From assembly GCA_027943245.1 (NCBI GenBank), contig JANDJZ010000199.1:1-64000 (forward strand): DNA of 64,000 nt, in the 5' to 3' direction. Of the stretch, positions 1 through 7,253 are shown piece by piece; position 1 is the stretch's first letter, and each line of letters begins with the position of its first letter. The position numbers and the translations under genes were made by a program. The notes under the pieces were generated by a model that searched no databases, was not told where the DNA came from, and worked only from the letters and a program-made list of their open reading frames with translations. Source of the DNA: Acanthamoeba sp. SK_2022b. Lineage: Eukaryota > Discosea > Longamoebia > Acanthamoebidae.

Positions 1-1
1 C

Positions 2-101
2 GCCTTCACCGGCGCCGACCGCAAGCCGCGCGACGGCAAATTCCGGCTGGCCGACGGCGGCACGCTGTTCCTCGACGAAATCGGCGACATGCCCCTGAAC
101 C

Positions 102-132
<31 letters not shown>

Positions 133-772
133 AGGCGAGATCGAACCGCTGGGCTCCAACCAGCTCGTGCGCTTTGACGTGCGCGTGGTGGCAGCCACCT
201 CGCGCGACCTGCCGCAGATGGTGCGCGATGGCCGCTTCCGGGAAGACCTCTTCTACCGCCTGCACGTGCTGCCCATCCGCGTGCCCCCGCTGCGCGAACG
301 CAGGCGCGACATCCCGGCACTGGTCGAAGTCCTCTCCGAAGAACTGGCCCTGCGCAACGACATGCCCCCGCCCGAACTGCTGCCCGACGCCCTGGCCCTG
401 CTGGCCGGCCAGACCTGGCGCGGCAACATCCGTGAGCTGCGCAACGTGCTGGAGCAGGCCGCCATGCGCAGCGAAGACACCGCCATCAACGCAGAACAAC
501 TGCGCGAAGTGCTGCGCTCATCAGGCGTGGAACCCGCTGCCCCTGCGCCGCCCGGCCCCGAGACTGCGCCCGCCCCGTCCCCTGCCCACAACAGCCCCGC
601 CGACACCGACCTGCTGCGCCCCCTGGCCCAGCAGGTGGCCGAGCTGGAACGCAAGGCCATCACCGCCACCCTGGCCGCCAACAGCGGCAACAAACTGGCC
701 ACGGCGCGCCAGCTGGGCATCTCGCGGGCCACGCTGTATGACCGCATGGCGGTGCTGGAGCTGGGGGGCTGA
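2..772 (+). CDS. Sigma-54-dependent transcriptional activator, 3' part
   Basis: This is the C-terminal 256 residues of an enhancer-binding protein that remodels sigma-54 RNA polymerase with ATP; the N-terminal sensor domain and Walker A lie outside the window. The first visible residues are the AFTGA sigma-54 contact loop, followed by a Walker B segment ([11 protein letters not shown]), the [10 protein letters not shown] segment, the R-finger region [10 protein letters not shown] and the [10 protein letters not shown] motif. After a Pro/Ala-rich linker there is a Fis-type helix-turn-helix ([17 protein letters not shown]). The stop codon is at 770-772. Base composition and Pro/Ala/Arg-rich coding resemble Comamonadaceae rather than the Serratia genes further right. 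The signal it senses cannot be read from this part. Confidence 0.93.
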
Positions 773-862
773 GTCACCCGCCATCTGCAGGCCGTACCGT
801 GGCCAAGAGGCAGGGCGATTCCTGCTGTTCCCCATCCCGCAGCCCATCCCGGAACCCAGTCC

Positions 863-2047
863 GTGAACATGAAAAACCTCCTTACCCGCCTCAAGACCGC
901 ATTCAGCAAGCCTGCACCCGAGCCCGCTCGCCCACAGGAACACCAGCAACACCAGCGCCAGCTGCAAGAACCCCAGGCGGATGCTGCAAAGGACGAAGTA
1001 CTCATCAACGCCTACTGCACCGTCTGGGACCTTCCTGCGATTGACTTTCCGCACACGCTGGCCGGGCGCCGCGATCTGTCGGACCCCGAGCTGGCACCGC
1101 ATCTTTCCGGCTTTGTCGGCTATGTGCTGGGGCGCGGCGATGGGCAGATGACGCGCAACCGCTACCACGCCATGCGCCACATCCAGCGCGTGCAGCAGCA
1201 CCTGAGCCTGGGCATTGCGCCGGAGCAGCTCGATGCCTTTGCCGGCTGGGCACAGCGCGCCAACGCCATCGCATTTCTGGCGGACGGCAGCATCCGCGAC
1301 CCGCAGGGCCGCATCCTGCTGGCCGCCAACGGCGCCGAGCCCGATGAACAGGCCGCGCTGCCCTATCCGCAGCAGGCCTGGCAGCGCAAGCAGCGCAGCG
1401 AGCAGACGCTGGCTCAGCGCGGCTTCATGCCAGCGGCCAGCCTGCCGCCGCTGATCTCCGAGCCCGAACTGCGCATGCGCGCGCCCGACGAGATCGCCGC
1501 ACGCGCCTTCGCCCTGCTGGCCGTGGCCGTGCGCGCCGAATCGCTGAACGAAGCAATGAACGAAGCAATGAACAGTGGCGAACCGCTCACGCCCGACGAG
1601 CTGTTCCAGCGCCTGCCAGCCGCCCAGGCCGCGCTCACTCCCAACGAGCGCGACTTCATGGCCACTGCCCAGCCCTCCGAAGAGGCCATCGCCAAGTTCG
1701 GCTGGCGCCACGAAGCCGCGTACTTGCTGGAATGGGCGCTGGGCCTGGTCGATACGCTGCCGTTCCCCGATGCCATCTGCGACGTGCCGCTCACCTCGCG
1801 CGTCCTGCTGCAGGCCGGCGACCTGCAAGGCGCCCTGCATGCCGCACGCATGCGGCCCGACAGCGACATCCTCGACGCCCTGGACCAGCACTACCGCCTG
1901 CACTGGATCGTGCGCCAGGCCCAGGTGCAGCAGCAGCCCGCGCCCGCGGGGCTGAACGCCGACGTGCTCATGGAGCGCCACCACGCCCTGAACTGGCTGG
2001 TGCGCTTCGAGGGCAATGACTGGGATGACGTGGACACGCCCACCTGA
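863..2047 (+). CDS. DUF4272 domain protein
   Basis: Predicted cytoplasmic protein of 394 residues and unknown function. The central part carries the hallmarks of DUF4272: a RKQRSEQTLAQRGF helix, the LPPLISEPELRMRAPDEIAARA segment split by short loops, an Ala-rich helix and the segment FGWRHEAAYLLEWALGLVD followed by LPFPDAICDV. The first 50 residues are low-complexity (Pro/Gln-rich). A GTG start at 863 has a GGAA motif 8 nt upstream; ATG 869 is the alternative. A 12-base unit (aacgaagcaatg) is repeated twice in a row at 1547-1570, adding NEAM twice. It lies 90 bp after the sigma-54 activator on the same strand; no functional link is shown. Confidence 0.8.
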   Translation: MNMKNLLTRLKTAFSKPAPEPARPQEHQQHQRQLQEPQADAAKDEVLINAYCTVWDLPAIDFPHTLAGRRDLSDPELAPHLSGFVGYVLGRGDGQMTRNRYHAMRHIQRVQQHLSLGIAPEQLDAFAGWAQRANAIAFLADGSIRDPQGRILLAANGAEPDEQAALPYPQQAWQRKQRSEQTLAQRGFMPAASLPPLISEPELRMRAPDEIAARAFALLAVAVRAESLNEAMNEAMNSGEPLTPDELFQRLPAAQAALTPNERDFMATAQPSEEAIAKFGWRHEAAYLLEWALGLVDTLPFPDAICDVPLTSRVLLQAGDLQGALHAARMRPDSDILDALDQHYRLHWIVRQAQVQQQPAPAGLNADVLMERHHALNWLVRFEGNDWDDVDTPT

Positions 2048-2379
2048 GGCGTGCTGCGCAGGGCGCCTGGCTGCCGCGACCACAGCTCAACCCGCGCCCA
2101 ACTGCTCCAGCGTGATGCACGCCAGCCACATTCCGGCTGCGCAGGCAGGCCCGAGGGCAGATGCGCGGAACGCCAGGGCCTGCGATTGAGCACTGCAACG
2201 CACTGGCGCACGCACCACCAGGCCCGCTGTGGATCTGCTGCAGCCATGCCGCCTGCCCGGGTTGCCGGCAGTCGTGCCCAGTAGGCTTGGCCTGAAGGCG
2301 TGAGCGCCGAGTAGGTCCACAGTCCGTCAAAGCGAAGCCCTCGGGTGAAGCGGTGGGTGAGGTGCGTGGTCTCATCCAT
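1891..2379 (-). pseudogene. Truncated copy of an orphan gene (paralog of 2403-3110)
   Basis: An open frame starting at ATG 2379 whose first about 85 residues match the start of the next gene upstream: both have TH-F-GLRF, W-Y-A-PSG-A-W, WWCVR-C-AVL-R-W-S and a LP-G-P block. The similarity is lost after about residue 85 and the frame then runs antisense into the end of the DUF4272 gene (156 bp overlap). A +1 frame change near 2135 would give an alternative end (segment WLACITLEQLGAG, stop at 2087) that again resembles the paralog. I read this as a frameshifted, truncated duplicate. The family is not one I recognise. Confidence 0.5.
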
Positions 2380-2402
2380 GTGGGACCTTGTCGTGGTGGA
2401 CT

Positions 2403-3110
2403 TCAACACGGTGCGTGCCCCGCCAATGGCTTTGCATTGCCGCGTTGCGCGGGCGACAGCGTGATTGCGGCCAGGCAGCGGCACTCGCGCCACTGCCCGT
2501 CAATGCCATCCACATCGCAATGCCCGTCGCGGTTCACCTGCACCCGCGCCGCATAGCCACAGGCCCAGGGCATGCTCCAGCCAAAGGGAATGGCGAGTAG
2601 CGCGACGGGGCGGGGCGCGCGGCATGACGGCCATGGCTTCACCGGCGCGGGCAGCATTCTCTGATGCATCTCCACACCAATCACCCAGGCCCAGAACGTG
2701 CTCTGTGGGCACCGGTGCAGCGCCTCTGACTGCAGTTGCAGCACGGCCCCGCCGCCGGCCAGCAGCGCCCGGGTGCAGGACTGCATGGGCATGTGCCCAG
2801 CCCCAGCGCTGAGCTGCACCTGCCAATGCGGCATCAGCGCGTGCAGAGTCAGCGCCACATCTTCCGGCCCCGGCCGCAAGGGCATGCCTGGCGGCAGATC
2901 CACCGACTGCCACATCTCCCGCCGCAGCACGGCAGCGCAGCGCCGCACACACCACCAGGCGCCATGCGGATCGGCCCTGCCCGCATCCGGCTGCCCCGAC
3001 CAACAGGCCCGGCCCGATGGCGCGCGGGCGGCGTACTTCCAGCGTGCGGCGAAGCGCAGGCCGGGGGTGAAGTGGTGGGTGATGTGCATGGAATAAGGGC
3101 AAGCGTGCAT
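2403..3110 (-). CDS. Orphan hypothetical protein, intact member of a tandem pair
   Basis: A 235-residue reading frame, rich in Trp, Cys, Ala and Arg, with no signal peptide or clear membrane segment. The N-terminal half (HFTPGLRF, W-Y-A-PSG, HGAWWCVRRCAAVL, LPPGMPLRP) is shared with the truncated copy at 1891-2379, which begins 24 bp beyond this stop. The conservation between the two copies is the main evidence that the frame is coding. Starts at 3110 and 3089 (MHITHHF) are both possible; the latter aligns better with the paralog start. No ribosome binding site is obvious. Function unknown. Confidence 0.55.
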   Translation of the reverse strand: MHACPYSMHITHHFTPGLRFAARWKYAARAPSGRACWSGQPDAGRADPHGAWWCVRRCAAVLRREMWQSVDLPPGMPLRPGPEDVALTLHALMPHWQVQLSAGAGHMPMQSCTRALLAGGGAVLQLQSEALHRCPQSTFWAWVIGVEMHQRMLPAPVKPWPSCRAPRPVALLAIPFGWSMPWACGYAARVQVNRDGHCDVDGIDGQWRECRCLAAITLSPAQRGNAKPLAGHAPC

Positions 3111-3117
3111 TCATAGG

Positions 3118-3142
3118 AACGATCAATCGCAATTGCATCGTT
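3118..3142. promoter_or_regulatory. Inverted repeat between orphan gene and repressor gene
   Basis: aacgat at 3118-3123 is answered by atcgtt at 3137-3142, with the self-complementary gcaattgc inside. It lies in the 86-bp divergent region between the minus-strand orphan gene and the S24-type repressor gene, where an autoregulatory operator would be expected. Assignment to the repressor is inference from position only. Confidence 0.3.
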
Positions 3143-3196
3143 GGAATCGCTTCTTGTTAACACCCTTTGGCGTAATTCGTGGGCTCAAGTACACCC

Positions 3197-3856
3197 ATGA
3201 GCGACACGTCAAATATCCGTTGTGCGAACTTTAATGCCCTTTGCCTGCGCTTGGGCTGGACCAGTCGGAAGGGCGACAACTCGGGCTCCCCTTCGGAGTT
3301 GATCAATCGACTTGGCCGGACATCGAGTTATTGGTCTGATCGCTTGAGAGGGAGAAAGCCCATAGGCGCGAAGCTGGCGCGGGAGATAGAAGAGGCGCTG
3401 AACCTGCCGAAATATTCCCTTGACGGGGATGAAGAACACAGCGACTTCGTTCAGGTCTCGCAACTCAGCGTCGGCGTGACCGAAGACTCGGATGTTGGGA
3501 GCGCTCTTGTGGCGGAGCTTGGCGCATTGCAGTTCCGGCGCGACTTTTTGCGCTCAGTTGGTGTCAGTGCGGTGAACGCGGCCCTCGTCCATGTGGCAGG
3601 AACCAGCATGGAGCGCACGATCCGGGATGGGGCCGTGCTCTTGCTCAATCGTGCGGATGGAACGCCGCGCCGTGGCAGCGTCTATGCATTCGCGTGGGAA
3701 GGGCAGATGCTTGTGCGGCGCTTTCAGCGGGTGGGCGATGTTTGGCATGCAGTGGCTGACAACGCTGATAAAAGCGAGCACCCGGATATCGTCATTGCCG
3801 GGAAGGCAGAGGGCTTGGTGCAAGGGCGAGCCATATGGGTGGGGGCCAAGCTCTGA
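3197..3856 (+). CDS. XRE/S24-type (LexA/CI-like) repressor
   Basis: 219 residues. The N-terminal part (about residues 12-75) looks like a DNA-binding domain: SPSELINRLG, then a WSDRLRGRKPIGAKLAREIEEAL helix pair. The C-terminal part has the S24 peptidase fold: GTSMERTIRDGA with the nucleophile Ser137 and the strands VYAFAWEGQMLVRRFQR. In self-cleaving relatives (LexA, CI) a Lys sits in this last strand; here the positions are Arg174 and Arg175, so autocleavage may be lost. ATG 3197 was preferred; GTG 3179 is in frame. It resembles prophage or island master repressors of betaproteobacteria. A decayed copy of its DNA-binding region follows it. Confidence 0.8.
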   Translation: MSDTSNIRCANFNALCLRLGWTSRKGDNSGSPSELINRLGRTSSYWSDRLRGRKPIGAKLAREIEEALNLPKYSLDGDEEHSDFVQVSQLSVGVTEDSDVGSALVAELGALQFRRDFLRSVGVSAVNAALVHVAGTSMERTIRDGAVLLLNRADGTPRRGSVYAFAWEGQMLVRRFQRVGDVWHAVADNADKSEHPDIVIAGKAEGLVQGRAIWVGAKL

Positions 3857-3895
3857 GTCTGGCGTTGCTTGATGGCTGACTCTTTCATCCGTCGC

Positions 3896-4012
3896 GGGAA
3901 ATTGAATGCCTTATGCGTTTGTTTGGGATAGGTCAGTCGCAGAGCCAAGCAATTGGGCTCTCCCTCGGAACTGATCAACCGGCTTGGCCAGCGGTCTAGT
4001 TGCTGGTCTGAT
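3896..4012 (+). pseudogene. Decayed duplicate of the repressor DNA-binding region
   Basis: The stretch aligns over its length with 3221-3343 of the repressor gene: LNALC-LG matches FNALCLRLG, GSPSELINRLG is identical, and SS-WSD is kept. An in-frame stop (TAG in tttgggataggtc) and several changes show it is no longer a gene start. The similarity ends abruptly near 4012, just before IS30-like sequence on the other strand. This is a remnant of a tandem repressor gene cut by later events. Confidence 0.6.
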
Positions 4013-4043
4013 ATCGTTCCATTTGGTGATGGTGATCTGTGGG

Positions 4044-4193
4044 TGTCGGCTTTGCAGCCAGTATGTTCTGAATGGAGGTATGTGTTCGATCGAACAGCTT
4101 GCCGATCTGGTGCAGGGTATCGCCCTTGCTCCAGCGATCCCACATCATCGCCTTCTCTGCGTGGGTTTAGTAGATCCGAGGTCGCTGCTTTAT
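4044..4193 (-). mobile_element. IS30-family transposase, N-terminal relic
   Basis: Read on the minus strand from 4193 the codons give KQRPRIY, a stop, then THAEKAMMWDRWSKGDTL, HQIGKLFDRTHTSIQNILA. This matches the N-terminal helix-turn-helix of IS30-family transposases common in Comamonadaceae. The expected initiator is ATA instead of ATG, a stop interrupts codon 9, and the similarity ends after about 50 codons with no catalytic domain. No terminal repeats or target duplication were found. It is an inactive fragment. Confidence 0.7.
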
Positions 4194-4229
4194 GGCCAGC
4201 ACTCCTTGCGCCAAGTGCAGTCATTGTGT

Positions 4230-4573
4230 TGATCGACCGGCTGAATTTACAGCATGAAGTTGGCTTTCACGGAAAATTCGATTTGTGCAGAGAATCCCTA
4301 GGTTGGACCGATAATTCACATGCATGCGCCACTGATAAATTTCATATGACCAAGTATGAGCGAACGGAGCTTGCACGGTCATGGGTATGCCCGAGAAATT
4401 ACACATTTCATACTGTCCGAGCCAACGGAAAGGCAGATGCAACGATTATGGCTGCAAAGATATACAAGGCCGATTCACCGCGCAATGCGCAACGCATCGT
4501 CGATGAAGATATTGTCGCGGTCGCACGGGTACTTTCAACCGTCGTGACCGGCAAACTGCAATCTATAGGTTAA
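4230..4573 (+). other. Orphan open frame fragment of lower GC
   Basis: Between the IS30 relic and the inverted repeat, base composition falls compared with the first 3 kb. One frame stays open to a stop at 4571-4573 and reads like a protein C-terminus (segments RTELARSWVCPRNYTFHTV and VDEDIVAVARVLSTVVTG), but it has no start of its own that I can defend and no family I recognise. It may be the tail of a gene broken by the rearrangements on its left. Confidence 0.3.
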
Positions 4574-4616
4574 ACACCCAAGCAGGGCGAGCGACAGGCA
4601 AGAGGTACTCTTGTCA

Positions 4617-4677
4617 GGGTTTGTGTAACGCTCAACCTTAGCAATACGTAAACTAAGGTTAAAGGTTACACAAACCT
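4617..4677. repeat. 61-bp inverted repeat at the foreign/Serratia junction
   Basis: The left arm 4617-4641 starts gggtttgtgtaac and ends aaccttag. The right arm 4653-4677 is its reverse complement apart from a few central bases, and 11 bp separate them. The arms look like two facing ends of an insertion sequence (some IS256-type ends contain similar tgtgtaac blocks) with the interior deleted, or a miniature inverted-repeat element. No transposase is present. It adjoins the point where the truncated oppA reading frame loses its similarity (about 4683). Confidence 0.6.
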
Positions 4678-4682
4678 GGACA

Positions 4683-4771
4683 ACAGCACCTAAAGCGCTG
4701 GTGGTTGCTGTGATACCCAGCGCGGCGATGACGCCGGCGGCAATGAGCGTTTTCTTCGTGATGTTGGTCAT
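4683..4771 (-). pseudogene. oppA: Second oppA copy, truncated after about 30 codons
   Basis: ATG 4771 (tggagt 9 nt upstream) opens a reading frame MTNITKKTLIAAGVIAALG followed by an Ala/Thr signal-peptide tail. This is the typical start of enterobacterial OppA, the periplasmic oligopeptide-binding protein. After codon 30, where a binding-protein N-terminus should follow, the frame runs into the inverted repeat at 4617-4677 and foreign DNA. The intact oppA lies 148 bp upstream on the same strand, so the strain apparently had two oppA genes in tandem ahead of oppBCDF. The rest of the operon is absent from this window. Confidence 0.75.
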
Positions 4772-4919
4772 ACTTATCGACTCCAGTTTTTTATTATCAC
4801 AGGCTCTTCGTGGAACCCGCGTTGCCCGTAAGCGGACTTTGTTTTCCCGCCGCCGCGGAACGAATGCGGCGGCCGGCCTTCCCTATATTCCCCTGCCCCT
4901 CGGCGGGAGGAATACCCCT

Positions 4920-6557
4920 TTACTGCTTGATAATGTAAAGATTTTTAACGTCGGTATAGTCCAGCGGATCTTTGCCGGTGAACCCACCCACCGTCGGCTT
5001 GATCAAACGCGCGCTGACGCGGTAATAAACCGGGACCAACGCGGAGTCTTTGTCCAGCTGCGCTTCCGCCTGCTGATAGAGCGCGGCGCGCGCGGCCTCA
5101 TCCGGCGCCTTCAGCGTGGCGGCCATGATGGCGTCGAACGCCGGGCTCTTGTAGAACACGGTATTGATGCTGCTGTTGGACAGAACCAGGTTCAGGAACG
5201 CGCTGGGTTCGTTGTAATCCCCGCACCAGGTGGCACGCGCCACGTCGTATTGCCCCTGATGGCGGCTCTCCAGCGAAGTTTTCCATTCCTGGTTGCGCAG
5301 CGTGACCTCGGCGCCCAGGTTCTTCTTCCACATCGACGCGGCAGCGATCGCCTGTTGTTTGTTTTGATCGGAGGTGTTGTACAGCAGCGAGAACTTCAGC
5401 GGCTTGGCGTCGCTGTAGCCCGCTTCCGCCAGCAGTTTCCTGGCTTCGGCGTTGCGTTGCTCCTGACTCCAGCCGGCCCACGCAGGCTGAGTGAAGCTGG
5501 CGCCTTCCGTGAAGGTTGGCGTGAAGCTGTAGGCCGGGATTTGCCCCTGGCCCATGATCTTGTTGGCGATAATGTCGCGATCCAGCGTCATCTTCACCGC
5601 CGTACGCACGCGCGGATCGGTGAACGGCGCCCGCTTGTTATTGAGCTCGTAATAGAAGGTGCACAGATAAGGGTTAACGTGCAGCTGCTCGGGCATTTCG
5701 CGTTTCATCTTGACGTACAGGTACGGCGGAATGGCGCTGTTGGTGATGTCGATCTCGCCGCTGCGGAAGCGGTTGACGTCGCTGACTTCCGAGGTAATCG
5801 GCAGGAAGGTCGCCTGATTGATCACCGTTTGCTTGTTGTTCCAGTAGCTCGGGCTGCGCTCCAGCACAATGCGTTCGTTCACCACCCACTCTTTCAGGCG
5901 GTAAGCGCCGTTGCCGACATAGTTGGCGGGCAGCGTCCATTTATCGCCGAATTTCTCCACCACCGCCTGTTTCACCGGTTTGAGCGACGTGTGGCTCAGC
6001 ATGCTGATGAAATACGGCACCGGTTCGCTCAGGGTCACCTGCAGCGTCTGGTCGTCCAACGCCTTAACGCCGAGGGTCTGCGGGCTCTTCTTGCCGGTCA
6101 GGATGTCGTCGATATTCTCGACTTTGGTGTATTGCAGGTAGCTGGCATAGGGCGAAGCGATTTTCGGATCGGCCAGACGCTGCCAGCTGTAGACGAAGTC
6201 TTGCGCGGTCACCGGGCTGCCGTCGCTCCACACCGCGCCGGGGCGCAGGTGGAAGGTCCACTGCTGATAATTCTGGTTTTCCCAGCTTGTCGCCGCCGCC
6301 GGCACCACATGCCCGTTGGCGTCGGTGCTCACCAGCCCTTCCAGCAGGTTAAGAATGATATTGCTTTCCGGGACGCCCTCGACCTTATGCGGATCCAATG
6401 AAGCCACTTCGCTACCGTTGTTGATCACAATATTCTGCTGCTGCGCCAATTGGACGCCGGCCGGAACCTCTGCCGCCAAACTGCTATTTACGGCGCCGGC
6501 GCCCAGCGCGCCGCTAATCAACAAGGTCAAAGAAGTACGCTTCAGGGTTTGCTGCAT
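4920..6557 (-). CDS. oppA: Periplasmic oligopeptide-binding protein OppA
   Basis: 545 residues, the usual OppA length. It binds short peptides in the periplasm and delivers them to the OppBCDF ABC importer. Residues 1-29 form a Sec signal peptide ending SLAAE. Family blocks include NNGSEVASLDPHKVEGVPESN near the mature N-terminus (here split by nothing), DFVYSWQRL, NERIVLERSPSYWNN and the C-terminal GGFTGKDPLDYTDVKN. ATG 6557 is preceded by AAGGAG 8 nt upstream. A second oppA once followed it but is cut, and oppBCDF are not present on its 3' side, so transport would depend on copies elsewhere or on another permease. Confidence 0.95.
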   Translation of the reverse strand: MQQTLKRTSLTLLISGALGAGAVNSSLAAEVPAGVQLAQQQNIVINNGSEVASLDPHKVEGVPESNIILNLLEGLVSTDANGHVVPAAATSWENQNYQQWTFHLRPGAVWSDGSPVTAQDFVYSWQRLADPKIASPYASYLQYTKVENIDDILTGKKSPQTLGVKALDDQTLQVTLSEPVPYFISMLSHTSLKPVKQAVVEKFGDKWTLPANYVGNGAYRLKEWVVNERIVLERSPSYWNNKQTVINQATFLPITSEVSDVNRFRSGEIDITNSAIPPYLYVKMKREMPEQLHVNPYLCTFYYELNNKRAPFTDPRVRTAVKMTLDRDIIANKIMGQGQIPAYSFTPTFTEGASFTQPAWAGWSQEQRNAEARKLLAEAGYSDAKPLKFSLLYNTSDQNKQQAIAAASMWKKNLGAEVTLRNQEWKTSLESRHQGQYDVARATWCGDYNEPSAFLNLVLSNSSINTVFYKSPAFDAIMAATLKAPDEAARAALYQQAEAQLDKDSALVPVYYRVSARLIKPTVGGFTGKDPLDYTDVKNLYIIKQ

Positions 6558-7253
6558 AATCGAGGCTCCTTTTCACCGACAAGCATCGCTTATCGAAGTT
6601 TGTGAAGTGTTTATAAGAATTCTAAATAAACGGATACCAGCAAAAATCATTCCCGTTTTTGTGGCGCATTTCAGTTAATTGACCACGGGAAAGTTGCTCG
6701 GAAATTAGCAGAAGCCAAATTCCATAGCCAATAAATTTTACGAAAATGTTAAGCAATTCTCTTTTATCGCACGAAGCCCAATCCGGCCACCAAGATGGAA
6801 GGCAGGAAAAATCGAGATCATCAGTATGATTTTAAAGACAAAAAAACCACATTCATTTCAATTGAAACCATCAGCACGATCTCACTGCTGCAAAAAGAAA
6901 CATTCAGTTAACAATCTAACCATTCAAAGAACAAACACCTGCCTATGTGCGGTTAATCACTAATAACACCTGGATGAAAGTGAGACAAGCCCCACAGAAT
7001 GATGTGACTAATTTAACAACAGCGTGACCGTTTAGCGGGGGCGAAATGGGCAGAAATGGGGGAGGAAAAGTGATTGAAATAACGCTTAGCGTTTTTTTTG
7101 AGCAACAACATGAGATTTATGCAACATAAGAGTGCAACCGCATAAATTTTATTCATCCTGTGCACTATAATAATGCGAGCCAATAAATAATTTAAACTTT
7201 AAAATTAATTTTAGCCGCGCTAACGCGAAAGGTGCGCGGCTAAACAAGGCGTA
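6558..7253. other. oppA upstream region, no gene found
   Basis: About 700 bp of AT-rich DNA between the convergently placed ychE end and the oppA start. It should hold the oppA promoter and 5' leader (in relatives the target of the small RNA GcvB). A short hairpin with eight T residues lies at 7081-7099 on the plus strand, and a TATAAT box at about 7165. The ychE end has a perfect hairpin (ttagccgcgc with its complement) at 7211-7243. No credible reading frame was seen. Confidence 0.5.

Noticed and set aside
4701..6401. 566-residue open frame on the plus strand opposite oppA
   Set aside because: It is the antisense shadow of oppA: no ribosome binding site, Arg/His/Val-rich composition and no family pattern, while the minus strand encodes a full OppA.
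7081..7099. Hairpin with T run as the end of a small RNA upstream of oppA
   Set aside because: The stem has only five pairs and no matching promoter or conserved core was found; mentioned only in the region description.
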